Below are positions 7,637 through 16,597 of a DNA stretch of 47,615 bases, in pieces. A model generated the notes under the pieces. That model saw only the letters and a program-made list of their open reading frames with translations, ran no database searches and was not told the DNA's origin. The position numbers and the translations under genes were made by a program. The stretch comes from a virus. The stretch covers positions 1-47,615 of IMG/VR virus record IMGVR_UViG_3300035703_000141; one strand, written 5' to 3'. Position 1 is the stretch's first letter; each line of letters begins with the position of its first letter.

Positions 7637-10044
7637 CAGCTCGACGTGTAGGAGATTTCGACGCCAAGGAGGCGGGCGTCCACGGCGAGCGTGTCGCCGC
7701 CCGCGTCCGCGTCGCGGTAGATTTGGAACTGCACGGCTTTGTTTGCGCCGGGCGTCCCTCCGATGGTGATCGCGGAAGTCGCGCCGGAGATCATCATATC
7801 GTTCGCGGCGAGCAGCGTATCCGTCACGGTCTGCGCCGTGCCAGTCGCGGTATCGAGCGCGTCATCGTCGGAGTAGGCAAGCCCCTGCAAGCCCCAGACC
7901 ACGGCGCCGGTGCCGGTCGTTGCGGTCCAGTAAAAGCGCGCGGTCACCTGCCCGGCGTTGTAATTCGTCGGCATCACGACGAGCGCCTGCGCGAACTCAT
8001 CGGTTGCAGCGTCGAAGAGCAGCTGGTCAAAGTTCTGGAGATTGGTCGTCGTCTGCGTCGAGTCCACGCCGACGCCGGTCGTCGTGCGCGGTATCCATTG
8101 TGAAGCCGCAATCCAGAGGTTCGTCGATCCGCCGCCACCTCCGCTCGCCGCGGCCCACGTCGGAGCCGCTCCCGCGCCCTGCGTCTTGAGGAAGTGCCCA
8201 GAGGTTCCAGCAGGCAACCGCGCCCACGAAGTCGAGTCGCGGTAAAGGATGTCGCCGAAGGTCGCGCTCGCGATGGTCAGCTGGTCGAACGTCGGCCGGG
8301 CGTGGACGTGATCGACGCGCGCCGCGGTGACCGAAACGCCCGCGGTGGCCGAGGCTGCGAGCGCCTCGGGCGCCGTGGAGTCGAACAGCTGCCGGTTGCG
8401 CCACGCGGTGATTGAGGCGTTGTACGCCAAAAAGTCATTATTGGCGACGGCGGTGATTGAGACATCGTGGAGCTCGTCGAGCTCGAGCCCATTCTGCACG
8501 TCGACGAAGATGATGCCATCCGCAACGCCCGCTTTTTTCACTACGTAACCGATTCGGACGCCGTGATTCGGCGCGGTCGGTCTTACATTGGTCAAGGCGC
8601 CGGGCGTGGTCGCGGAGAGGTAAAGCGTGTCGCCCGCGTTAAAGGCGTTGGTGTCGATGCCGCGCAGAACGCCCTGCGTGATTATTACGCCGCTGTCGTT
8701 GTCGCCGATTGTCTGCGAGCAGACTCCGAGGGTCTGCGCGGAATTTGGATCGCTGGTCGCTAGCGCCAGCGAAGCCTTGAGGCGCGTGCCGCTGGAGCCG
8801 TCCGCCTTGACCACTTGGCCCTTAGTGAACGCGCTGCCGCTCTGGTTGTAGACCAGCGCGTGCAGATCCATCCCCAGCATCGTCGATGTCGAGGCATTAA
8901 ACCCGAGCTCAAGCGTGGACTCGGTCGCGCTCCAGACAGCCTTTGCCGTCGTGACGGCTACGGTGCTCGAGGTATTGACCGCGAGGTAATCGACCTGCGT
9001 GATCGTGTTCGTCGCGCCGAAGACCGAATCGACCGGGAAGTCGATTGGGTCGCTGCCGCCCACCTCGTGCGTCGAGGCGTGCGCGGTCGGCGTGCGCGAG
9101 TCTGACAGGCGCGCGTCGTCTGCCTGCACAGCCTTCAGCGCGGCGCTCTCGCCTGAGGTCGCGAAGGTCACCACGCCCGAGGCCGTCGTCGTCGCGGCCT
9201 GCTTGATGTTCGCGAAGGCAGCCGTGACGGACGCGACGTCAGTCAGGTTGTTCGCGCCGAGCATATCGCCGCCGCCGGGGATCGATTCCCAGCTGGGCGT
9301 CGTGCCATCCGTCTTGAGGAACTTGCCCGCGTTGCCAGTCTGGGAAGGCAGCGAATCACCGCCGCCGCCACCACCGCCGCCCGCACCGCGCGCCGCGATC
9401 ACGGCCCACTTCGCGCCCTCGCGCCCGATGTTCTTCCGGCCGGGCGTGTCGTTCGTGTCCTCCAGCGCGAGGTAGGTGGAGCCGTACCACGAGAACAGGT
9501 CGCCCCGCTGCGCGACCATACCCTCGCGCCATTGCCCGCGGTACGAGTCGATGAGCGTCGGCGCCGCGGCGAACTCCTGCTTAGGCAGCGCCGCGTTGAC
9601 CGCGTGCTGGATCTCGATGACGAGTCCGCGCTCGAGCTTCTCGATGCGCTCGGCGGCGGCGCCAGTCAGCGCGCCGAGGATGCGCGACTCGATCTGTTCG
9701 GCCGTGACGCCGATCTGTTTCTCGGCCTCGGTGAACTGCTTCGACGCCAGCGCGACGATCTCCGCGCGAACGGCCTCAAGCTTCGTCTGCGATTCGGAGA
9801 GCGCCGCCCGGCAGCGCGCCTCGAGGTCTTCGTTGTACTTTGCGTAGGCGTCGCTGACGAGGCCCGGCACCGCATCGACCAGCCGCGCGTCGAGTTCCTT
9901 GCGGATCTCCGGCACCGTCTTGCCGATGCGCTCGAGCAACTCGTCGAGCGTCTTGTCGTGCTCAACAAGCAGCTGCGCGAACTCCTCCGCGCGCTGGCCC
10001 AACTGCTCGTTGCTGGAGATGATCGCGTCGAGAACGCTGTGCAT
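7636..10044 (-). CDS. tail fibre protein (802 aa)
   Basis: Residues 1-~150 are a long charged helical/coiled-coil region (MHSVLDAIISSNEQLGQRAE...). Residues ~165-225 carry a compact domain ('YRGQWREGMVAQRGDLFSWY') like small carbohydrate-binding domains in fibres, then a run of eight Gly. Next come fibre-type segments ('GNAGKFLKTDGTTPSW', 'DDARLSDSRTPTAHAS') and a C-terminal ~160-residue beta domain starting 'NLWIAASQWIPRTT' and ending '[15 protein letters not shown]'. The same C-terminal domain closes the fibre at the right edge. It follows the portal gene as TGACAATG. Confidence 0.85.
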   Translation of the reverse strand: MHSVLDAIISSNEQLGQRAEEFAQLLVEHDKTLDELLERIGKTVPEIRKELDARLVDAVPGLVSDAYAKYNEDLEARCRAALSESQTKLEAVRAEIVALASKQFTEAEKQIGVTAEQIESRILGALTGAAAERIEKLERGLVIEIQHAVNAALPKQEFAAAPTLIDSYRGQWREGMVAQRGDLFSWYGSTYLALEDTNDTPGRKNIGREGAKWAVIAARGAGGGGGGGGDSLPSQTGNAGKFLKTDGTTPSWESIPGGGDMLGANNLTDVASVTAAFANIKQAATTTASGVVTFATSGESAALKAVQADDARLSDSRTPTAHASTHEVGGSDPIDFPVDSVFGATNTITQVDYLAVNTSSTVAVTTAKAVWSATESTLELGFNASTSTMLGMDLHALVYNQSGSAFTKGQVVKADGSSGTRLKASLALATSDPNSAQTLGVCSQTIGDNDSGVIITQGVLRGIDTNAFNAGDTLYLSATTPGALTNVRPTAPNHGVRIGYVVKKAGVADGIIFVDVQNGLELDELHDVSITAVANNDFLAYNASITAWRNRQLFDSTAPEALAASATAGVSVTAARVDHVHARPTFDQLTIASATFGDILYRDSTSWARLPAGTSGHFLKTQGAGAAPTWAAASGGGGGSTNLWIAASQWIPRTTTGVGVDSTQTTTNLQNFDQLLFDAATDEFAQALVVMPTNYNAGQVTARFYWTATTGTGAVVWGLQGLAYSDDDALDTATGTAQTVTDTLLAANDMMISGATSAITIGGTPGANKAVQFQIYRDADAGGDTLAVDARLLGVEISYTSS

Positions 10045-10046
10045 TG

Positions 10047-12344
10047 TCAGGTGGTGCGGAGGTTCTTAATCTTGGCGCGGCGCTCGGTCACGCTGGCGAA
10101 AAGCGCGGAGAGCTTGTTCTCGGCCTCGGCCTTTTCAGCCAGCATCTTGCGGGCGTCCGAGAGCGAGACGACCGGCGCGGGCGCAGGCACGGGCGCGGGA
10201 GGCTTCGGCTCGAACCCGATGCGCTTGAGCGCCTGCTCGATCTGCGCCTCGGTCTTCGCGTTCTGGCCCAGCTTCTCGCGGACCGCGGAGAGCTTGCTCG
10301 CCTTCTCGGCCAGCTTCTCGAGCGGCTTCTTGGCGCGGTTGCGTCCGGCCTCGAGAGCCTCGCGCACAGTAGCCGGACGGCTCAACTCCTCGCGTTCCAT
10401 CTGCGCGGCCTTGGCCTTCGCCCAGCTGGCCCCGGCGTCGCCGCCCCAGAGCGCCCACGCGATCCGACCCGCGGATGGATAGCCGTCTTCGCCGGGAGAG
10501 AATCCGGTGCCCTGCTTGTCCACCTCGTGCCGCGCGAAGTACGAGACCATACGGCGCACGGTGTCGGGAGAGAGCGACTTCTTGTTCGAGATGTCGCGAG
10601 CGCGAGCAACGCCCACGGCCGTGCCGCCGCGGTTGTGCTTTTCGCGCCACTCGAGCCCGCGGCGCGCCTCCGCGGCCATCGCGTCGGTAGGCGTGAGATC
10701 GATGGCGGCAAAGCGCGCGAGCTCGGAAGGCGTCGCAGGCTGGTCGGGCTCCGAGTCCTCGGGCGTTCCGCTCGAAGCAGCCTGCGCCTCGGCTGAGGAT
10801 TCCCCGACCATCTCGCCAGCGGCAGCGGCAGCAGCCGGAGTCGAAGGCAGCGAATTGGTGACGAGGCGGATCGAGGTTTCGGGGATGCCGTACTTCTCCG
10901 CGAGCTCGCCGACGTAAGCGGCTTCAGCCGCGATCTGCTCCAAGCGCGTGAAGGCGTCGGTGCCTTGCTCAGCCGCAATCTCCTGCAAGGACTTCGCGCC
11001 CTGCCGGTTCTCGTTCAGATTCGCCGCAGAGTCGCGACCGACATCGATGGACAGTTTAGGCGGAAAGCGCCACTCGCCGCGGGTCGCGCGCTTGAGCGCC
11101 TGCACCGGAGTCTCGCCGTCCTGCGTTGCGGGCGCCGGGATCTCGCCGCGGGCGATGCCGTCGAGGATGACCGCGTTCTTGATCGGGTCGAGCACCTTGT
11201 CGGTCAGCACGCCCTGATGGCGGGCGAAGACGCGATCCGCCGCGGCGAACTCGGCGCGCACGCTCGGCCCCTTGTAATTTTGGGTACCGAAAAGCACGCC
11301 CTGCGGGATGCCTACCGCGATGGCGAGCTCGTGCATCAGATGCTCGACGAAGCCGGTAAAGGCAGTCGAAGGCCGCGCGGGCATCGTCTCCACGCGGTCG
11401 GCTTGGCCGAGGTACTTAATCATCCCGACCTCGCTCAACTCGTTCTTCGGCTGCTGTCCGTTCGGGAGCGTCGCGCTCGGCGTCGGAGTGAACAGGTTGC
11501 GCGCGTTGGCGGTCCCGCGGTCGGTGAAGACAAGCGCCGCCTGCTGACTAGCGAACCGCACGCCCGCCTTCTCCGCTTGCAGGATCTCGTGCAGCATCCG
11601 CGCCGTCTGGATGGCCGCGTGGAAGTCGGTCACGCCGCGGTACTGGTCAACGCGGAACGGGTCGTAGTAGTGCGCGAAGTTGCCCGCGGGAACATCCTCG
11701 GCGCCGAAGTAAACGCCCTCGCGCGTCACGCGGTAGATCCGGTAGGCGACAGGCACGCCGAAGTCATCGACGATCACGCCCTCGAAGTAGTTCTCGGAGT
11801 TGCCTCCTTGGTCGTTGGGATTGCCGATGCGGGTCGCCGGGATTAGCTGCACCTTGAGCGCCTCGCCGACGCGGCGGATGACGAAGCCGCAGTCGCCATC
11901 GACCGGCCGGTTCTCCGCGGCCACCTGCACCAGCTTGCGGAACGAGTTGCGGCCGGTCGCGTCGGCGCCCTTGCACCAGTCGTGGAAGTAGTCGCTGACG
12001 AGCCGGTTGTAGTCGCGGTCGCCCGTGCTGGGCGAGTACTCGGTCGGCGTGAGGTAGTTGCCGAACTTGCGGCTGATCTCCTTCACCTCTGGGCAATTCT
12101 CGACGAGGTTCCGCGCCTCCCACATCATCACGACTCGCTCGCGCACCGTCTGCGCCGACTCGCTCGGCTGGCCGTACTGCATCGGCGCGTACAGCCTATT
12201 CGTCTGCGCGGCGTTGTACGAGAACAGCGCCGCCTCGACCCGCGCCTGCATCCGGCGCAGCGCGGCGCCGGGAGCGACGACCTCGAGCGCGCGCTCAAAC
12301 CACGGACGCTGCGAGATGACTTTTGCCGGGTCGAAGGTGTGCAT
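10047..12344 (-). CDS. portal protein, lambda gpB type, with C-terminal extra domain
   Basis: The start is ATG 12344 (MHTFDPAKVISQRPWFERA), 765 residues. The first ~500 residues are a lambda-type portal ('NRLVSDYFHDWC', 'AAENRPVDGDCGFVIRR', 'IPQGVLFGTQNYKGPSVRAE'). The portal forms the dodecameric ring through which DNA enters and leaves the head. Residues ~550-650 carry an added domain with 'ARRGLEWREKHNRGG', 'SPDTVRRMVSYFARHEVDK' and 'GYPSAGRIAWALWGG', then a charged helical tail to the end. The usual lambda portal is ~530 residues, so the extension of more than 200 is notable. It follows the gpW-like joiner. Confidence 0.9.
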   Translation of the reverse strand: MHTFDPAKVISQRPWFERALEVVAPGAALRRMQARVEAALFSYNAAQTNRLYAPMQYGQPSESAQTVRERVVMMWEARNLVENCPEVKEISRKFGNYLTPTEYSPSTGDRDYNRLVSDYFHDWCKGADATGRNSFRKLVQVAAENRPVDGDCGFVIRRVGEALKVQLIPATRIGNPNDQGGNSENYFEGVIVDDFGVPVAYRIYRVTREGVYFGAEDVPAGNFAHYYDPFRVDQYRGVTDFHAAIQTARMLHEILQAEKAGVRFASQQAALVFTDRGTANARNLFTPTPSATLPNGQQPKNELSEVGMIKYLGQADRVETMPARPSTAFTGFVEHLMHELAIAVGIPQGVLFGTQNYKGPSVRAEFAAADRVFARHQGVLTDKVLDPIKNAVILDGIARGEIPAPATQDGETPVQALKRATRGEWRFPPKLSIDVGRDSAANLNENRQGAKSLQEIAAEQGTDAFTRLEQIAAEAAYVGELAEKYGIPETSIRLVTNSLPSTPAAAAAAGEMVGESSAEAQAASSGTPEDSEPDQPATPSELARFAAIDLTPTDAMAAEARRGLEWREKHNRGGTAVGVARARDISNKKSLSPDTVRRMVSYFARHEVDKQGTGFSPGEDGYPSAGRIAWALWGGDAGASWAKAKAAQMEREELSRPATVREALEAGRNRAKKPLEKLAEKASKLSAVREKLGQNAKTEAQIEQALKRIGFEPKPPAPVPAPAPVVSLSDARKMLAEKAEAENKLSALFASVTERRAKIKNLRTT

Positions 12345-12346
12345 TG

Positions 12347-12586
12347 TCAGTTGCCGGTAAAGCTCACGAAGGTCGTGTCGGTCGTGTTGCCGTTCTGGTA
12401 CTCGATAGCGTCCACGATGTTGCCGAGCATCTGGTTCAGCGTGTTCAGATCGGCGCGGGTGACCGACTTGCCGTTGAGCGAGTACGACGTGTTGAGGAGG
12501 CACGCTTGAATCGCGTCCAAGACCTTGGTCTTCAGCACGCCAAGGGTCGCCGCGTCAACGTCGAGAAACGGATTGTCAGCCGCCAT
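12347..12586 (-). CDS. gpW-like head-tail joining protein
   Basis: A 79-residue protein (MAADNPFLDVDAATL...) whose centre 'SYSLNGKSVTRADLNTLNQM' matches the gpW pattern of a short beta hairpin with 'GRSVTR' followed by a helix. In lambda, gpW closes the filled head under the portal. Its place between the large terminase region and the portal agrees with lambda order (A-W-B). The ATG at 12586 follows the ATTTGACG motif by 14 bases. The stop and the portal start are joined as TGACAATG. Confidence 0.75.
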   Translation of the reverse strand: MAADNPFLDVDAATLGVLKTKVLDAIQACLLNTSYSLNGKSVTRADLNTLNQMLGNIVDAIEYQNGNTTDTTFVSFTGN

Positions 12587-12600
12587 AAAGAAGCGGCGCC

Positions 12601-12608
12601 CGTCAAAT
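12601..12608 (-). promoter_or_regulatory. ATTTGACG motif 14 bases before the gpW-like start
   Basis: ATTTGACG, then 14 bases, then ATG at 12586. Here the motif is also the right arm of an inverted repeat CGTCAAA-ACGCA-TTTGACG (12601-12619). Confidence 0.55.
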
Positions 12609-12654
12609 GCGTTTTGACGCTAGACCGAGTCGGGGTACGGAGAATGGCTAAGGA

Positions 12655-13506
12655 TTAAAGCCCGCACATTCCCTCGCACTCGTTCTGGAAAAAGTCCATC
12701 TGGCCCCGCTGGGCGTCGGTGGCAAAGTCCACTTGATCGAGAGGACGCAGCGACCCGTGAAGAAACGGCACGCCGTTCAGATTGTCTGACTTGCGCTTTA
12801 CCTCTTGGAGATTGCGCTCGAACTCCACGGCGCGCCGAAACTCATCTGGCTCCTCTGACTTTAGCCGCCTCCACTCATTGTCGGAATGAAACGGGCAGAA
12901 TACGCAGGCTGAACGAGGCGGCTTTGGAAAGCCCATCTTTTCCATCCAGCGAAGGCAATCGTGCCGCGTCATCTCAGCCTCGATCAAGGGCCATCGATTG
13001 ATTGCCCATTTCTCGCGACTGGGCTTCATCCGCGTTACCTCATCGAGGGAGATTCCTATCCACGTTACAACCCGAGGCTCCTTGCATCCTCTCGGCACGT
13101 TGCCGATCTGCTTTTGTTTCTTGAGTAGTGGCGCAATCTTTTTGTCGGCCGTGCACAACCGGCCCATAATGCCACGAGTTCCATCTGGGTTCGCCACGTA
13201 TGCGGGGACTAAGCTTTTGCTCCACGGCTTGCCCTCTGTCCGAACTCGTGCGCGTAACGTCAAGGACTCCTCAATCAATCCGAGCTTGTCCTGCACGCGG
13301 TACACAGGGAACGGGAGCTTTGTCTCGAGCCAATCCAGCCACTTGTAAACGGACGCAGGCTCGGCTTTGGTGTCGGAAAAGATCGCGGCTTTTGGCATAG
13401 GCAGCAATTCTCCAGCCGCAGCCATCAATGCCATTGTGCTGCTTTGCACTCCGGCTCCTAAGCTCAAGACGTGAACTAGGTTGTCGTGATTCTGAGTCGT
13501 TGTCAT
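12655..13506 (-). CDS. PP-loop (PAPS reductase/adenine nucleotide alpha hydrolase-like) protein
   Basis: A 283-residue protein. Residues ~12-28 hold a PP-loop-like nucleotide site ('VLSLGAGVQSSTMALM') followed by 'AIFSDTKAEPASVYKWLDWL', as in PAPS reductases and related phage enzymes. 'PRSACVFCPFHSDNEWRRL' near residue 200 has paired Cys (C-x-x-C) plus His, and the C-terminus 'CEGMCGL' adds two more Cys, so a metal or Fe-S site is likely. Members activate a substrate by adenylation, often to transfer sulfur. Substrate here is unknown. It lies between the large terminase and gpW, where lambda has no such gene. Confidence 0.75.
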   Translation of the reverse strand: MTTTQNHDNLVHVLSLGAGVQSSTMALMAAAGELLPMPKAAIFSDTKAEPASVYKWLDWLETKLPFPVYRVQDKLGLIEESLTLRARVRTEGKPWSKSLVPAYVANPDGTRGIMGRLCTADKKIAPLLKKQKQIGNVPRGCKEPRVVTWIGISLDEVTRMKPSREKWAINRWPLIEAEMTRHDCLRWMEKMGFPKPPRSACVFCPFHSDNEWRRLKSEEPDEFRRAVEFERNLQEVKRKSDNLNGVPFLHGSLRPLDQVDFATDAQRGQMDFFQNECEGMCGL

Positions 13507-13518
13507 TGTTTGAATTTC

Positions 13519-15324
13519 CTACGGCTTCGGAGCCGCGTATCGGATCACGCCCGCGATGGTCGCCATACAAAGGAGCATCGCTGACGTATCGAGGCCGTGG
13601 TTGGGCGCGTTGCTGCGTACCTCGCGCCACTCCCAGACGCCAGTGCGGACCTCCACCTTGTGCTCGCCTTTCAAGTGCTCGAGGTAAAGCGGGTTGACGT
13701 CGCTCGGCATCTCCCACCGCAAGTCGCCTTTGCCCTCAAGCGCCGCGGCCAGCAAGTCCTTGAAGTAATCGCCGGACCAGTTGTAAAAGTAAACGTCGCC
13801 GCCGCGGTAGTCGGAGACCTGCGGATCGCTGAACGGGAAGTTGATCATCTGCCCGCTGCCCTCGTCGCGCATCGTCCACGTCCGCCGCCCGTATCCGCGC
13901 ATCGAGCGCCAGCCAAACTCGGCGCAGTCCCGGTCAACGTCGGCCGGGCGGTAGCCGCGGTCCTGCGCGACGCAGGCGTCGGCGACCTTGAACCGTTGCT
14001 GGAGTTGCCGCAGCTGGTCCCGCGTGTCGATCCGGCCGAACCACAACTGACGATAGCGCGGACCCTGCGCGGTCGAGAACGCGCCGACCTCGCACCACCA
14101 GTGGTCTTGCTGCCGGTCGACGGCGAGGAATCGGATGGCCTCGTCGGGGATCGGCTGGCCGTCCGCGTGGTCGGCGAGCTTGTAGCCGGAGTCCTTGACG
14201 AACAGATTGACGGTCTTCTTTTCCATCAGCCACGGACGCGCTTCGCGCTTCTGCTTGAACTTTCGGCGAGAACTATCGTCTCCGGTCTGATGAAAGAAGT
14301 TCTCCGCTTGGCAGTATTCAAGCACTAGCAGGCGCATTGAATGCGCGGGCAATGCCTCCCAATGGAATGATCGCCAGTCCTTAGGCGCATCCTTCCGGCT
14401 CTCTACGTAGCGTCCGGTTTTCTTCCAATGCGCGCGCGTCGCGTCGTTGTCGGCGTGCTCGTGCCCGCAATGGCAGCAGACGAACCTAGCCGAATCCGCC
14501 GCCAACTGTTCGTCATAGGTTCCGTCTTCGCGCTTTGCCTTTGGCGACCAGACGACTCCGGCCCTCCTTGTCTCATCCCCAATCATTTTCTGATGGAAGT
14601 GCAGCGGCACGACCTTTTCGCATTTGATGCAAGTCGCGCTCCATTCCTCCATCGACCCTTGCCGGAAACTCCAAGTTGCCCAGCAAGGCCGCGACTCGGC
14701 GCCATCAGTTCCGCCTTGGCTGATGTCGAGAATATGCGAGGTGCCCTGCTGCTCAAATGCGGTCACGCGACGGCAAGCATCCTCGTAAACATCAGCCCAT
14801 TGCGGGAGCCAACATTCGTCGTTGTACTTCCAGCGCACAGACTGCGATTGCTGATGCGAAAGATTCGCCGAGTTCAGAATAAAGAACGAGCCACCCGGAA
14901 AGAAAACCTCCGTTTGCGTTCTCATCGGACCGGGCCGCGGGAGCACGCGCGCAATTTGAGGCACCGACTCGAAAAGCGGGAAAAGCCGCGTCTTGCCCTC
15001 AATCGATGCCATCTCGGCGGATTGCAAAGTAAACGTCGACGGCCCGGGGTCATTTGCCATCCTCCAAGCGGCCACAATCTCTGCAAGCAAAGTCCCGCCA
15101 GACTGAACCGCTTTGAGAACCGTTGTCCTTCGGATTCGAGAATCTTGGCAACTATCGAACGGCTCCCTTAGCCAAGGAGAATTGTTTACGTTGAAGCGGC
15201 CGCGGATGGCGTAGGCCGCAGGCAATTCCCTGATCGCATCGTGCGCCCATTCCCAGATGCGCCTGCGATCTGGGGTGGGCAAGACGCATTGCCGATCCAG
15301 CCACTCCCTATGATCGGCACTCAT
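13519..15324 (-). CDS. terminase large subunit, lambda GpA family
   Basis: A 601-residue ATPase-nuclease that cuts and packages phage DNA into proheads. The N-terminal ATPase region has 'TVLKAVQSGGTLLAEIVAAW' in the position of the GpA nucleotide-binding motif and 'VRWKYNDECWLPQW' as the Walker B-like region. Two Cys pairs ('CIKCEK', 'CCHCGHEH') form a probable zinc insertion. The C-terminal nuclease half contains 'IRFLAVDRQQDHWWCEV' and 'LDTSAMLLC'. The GpA family usually packages from cos sites. The gene overlaps the upstream HNH gene by 17 bases. Confidence 0.9.
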   Translation of the reverse strand: MSADHREWLDRQCVLPTPDRRRIWEWAHDAIRELPAAYAIRGRFNVNNSPWLREPFDSCQDSRIRRTTVLKAVQSGGTLLAEIVAAWRMANDPGPSTFTLQSAEMASIEGKTRLFPLFESVPQIARVLPRPGPMRTQTEVFFPGGSFFILNSANLSHQQSQSVRWKYNDECWLPQWADVYEDACRRVTAFEQQGTSHILDISQGGTDGAESRPCWATWSFRQGSMEEWSATCIKCEKVVPLHFHQKMIGDETRRAGVVWSPKAKREDGTYDEQLAADSARFVCCHCGHEHADNDATRAHWKKTGRYVESRKDAPKDWRSFHWEALPAHSMRLLVLEYCQAENFFHQTGDDSSRRKFKQKREARPWLMEKKTVNLFVKDSGYKLADHADGQPIPDEAIRFLAVDRQQDHWWCEVGAFSTAQGPRYRQLWFGRIDTRDQLRQLQQRFKVADACVAQDRGYRPADVDRDCAEFGWRSMRGYGRRTWTMRDEGSGQMINFPFSDPQVSDYRGGDVYFYNWSGDYFKDLLAAALEGKGDLRWEMPSDVNPLYLEHLKGEHKVEVRTGVWEWREVRSNAPNHGLDTSAMLLCMATIAGVIRYAAPKP

Positions 15325-16114
15325 TCAAGAATTGGTTACCGAGTGCCCAGTTGCGGCGGATGTCCTCAGGCCGGATGCGGTTCCCTTTCGACGAATTCTC
15401 CGAGCGCAGAAGCGGGAAAAGGTTCCGCCAATTATTCGCCGCCTTGATTGCGTCTGCGTTCTGCAAATTGAATTTAGAAATCGGGATCACGTGATCGATG
15501 CTCATTCCCTTCGCTCTCCAATCTGCAACGCCCCGCATCCGCAGCCACTCAAACCACAAAAAGATTTGGCGAGCCTCTGCATCCTCCGGAGTCGTGCGCG
15601 CTTCGGTCAGTAACGAATGCAAACGGTTTCGCAGCGATGTCTTGATGCGAAACATTGGGTCGTCGCTGCGTCGTAGCTTCGCCCACGCGGCAGAGCGGAG
15701 GCAGCAAGCTCTCCGGTTCTTGGCGTAGTATGAGCGGACAGACGACCGGCGCTTGTCAGGGTTGGCCGCTAGCCACTTGGCGTTGTAGGCGCGCCGCTTC
15801 GCCTTGAGCCCCTCAGGATCAGCGAGCTTGCGCCTCGCAAGCGATCTCCGGTTCCGCTCAAGAACTTGCTTCGGATTCTTCGCGTATTCCATCCGCGCCT
15901 TTTCTCGCCTCCGCTTTCTCGACTCCTCTATGTTCTTGCGATACTTCGCGCGCGCCTCCTCTCGCCCCTTGCGCCGACTCTCCTCAACGTCGCGCCAGTA
16001 ATGCTCGCGCGACTTTGCGTTGAGCATCTGTCTCTTTTCTGGCGTCAACTGCTGACGCACTCGCGCAGCATAGGCGCGTTTCTTGGCTAGGAGTTCTTCT
16101 CGGCTTTGAGGCAT
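15308..16114 (-). CDS. HNH endonuclease
   Basis: From ATG 16114 (TAATG overlap with the small terminase) it has 268 residues. The first ~130 are extremely Arg/Lys-rich with repeated 'ESRRKGREEARAKYRKN'-like units, probably DNA-contacting helices. The C-terminal part has 'GMSIDHVIPISKFNL', then 'NNWRNLFPLLRSENSSKGNR', the DH...N...K layout of HNH nucleases. Sited between the terminase genes it may be a homing endonuclease or an accessory packaging nuclease; HNH proteins next to terminases assist packaging in some phages. Confidence 0.85.
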   Translation of the reverse strand: MPQSREELLAKKRAYAARVRQQLTPEKRQMLNAKSREHYWRDVEESRRKGREEARAKYRKNIEESRKRRREKARMEYAKNPKQVLERNRRSLARRKLADPEGLKAKRRAYNAKWLAANPDKRRSSVRSYYAKNRRACCLRSAAWAKLRRSDDPMFRIKTSLRNRLHSLLTEARTTPEDAEARQIFLWFEWLRMRGVADWRAKGMSIDHVIPISKFNLQNADAIKAANNWRNLFPLLRSENSSKGNRIRPEDIRRNWALGNQFLNECRS

Positions 16115-16572
16115 TATGCCCCCGGCTGCCACTTCAGAAGGCCATTCTTGGTCGCGTCTCGGATGCGGTCGTGGATACGGCGCATCTCTTCGCGAACTTC
16201 CAGAATAGACTTCCCTGCCAGCAGGGGAGGCGCATTTACCTCAAGTTCCGACGAAAGAAGCAAGTCCATTTTCGCCATCCAGTCGCGCAAGAAATCCGAC
16301 ACGGTTTCCTGTTCGATGATGCGCCCTTCCGCGACGGCGTTCTCGCGCCCCTTCTTCTTGAGCTCCTCCTGCGCGATCAAAACCTTGAGCTCAGAAAGGA
16401 CATCGCTGCTGGCCTTGTTTAGCCCGCGCTGTTCAACGAACGTGCGCCACTCCTCAATGTTCCATCCGGCTGGAGCGCCCTTCAGCTTTCGATAAAGCCG
16501 AATCGACTCGGTCGAAATCCGAAGCGCCGCGGCAACAGCGCGTTGCGTCTCTTTTTTGGTTTCGTCGCTCAT
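16114..16572 (-). CDS. terminase small subunit-like protein
   Basis: A 152-residue protein. The N-terminal 'TQRAVAAALRISTESIRLYR' is a helix-turn-helix as in Nu1-type small terminases, followed by 'LKGAPAGWNIEEWRTFVEQR' and a long charged helix. It recognises the packaging site and brings the large subunit to DNA. The order small subunit, HNH, large subunit supports this call. Its stop overlaps the HNH start as TAATG. Confidence 0.75.
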   Translation of the reverse strand: MSDETKKETQRAVAAALRISTESIRLYRKLKGAPAGWNIEEWRTFVEQRGLNKASSDVLSELKVLIAQEELKKKGRENAVAEGRIIEQETVSDFLRDWMAKMDLLLSSELEVNAPPLLAGKSILEVREEMRRIHDRIRDATKNGLLKWQPGA

Positions 16573-16597
16573 TTACGGACCAAGTTTCTCTTCCGCT

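Noticed and set aside
10047-12503. 818-codon version of the portal
   Set aside because: The first 53 residues are antisense-like and overlap the gpW-like gene; ATG 12344 follows its stop.
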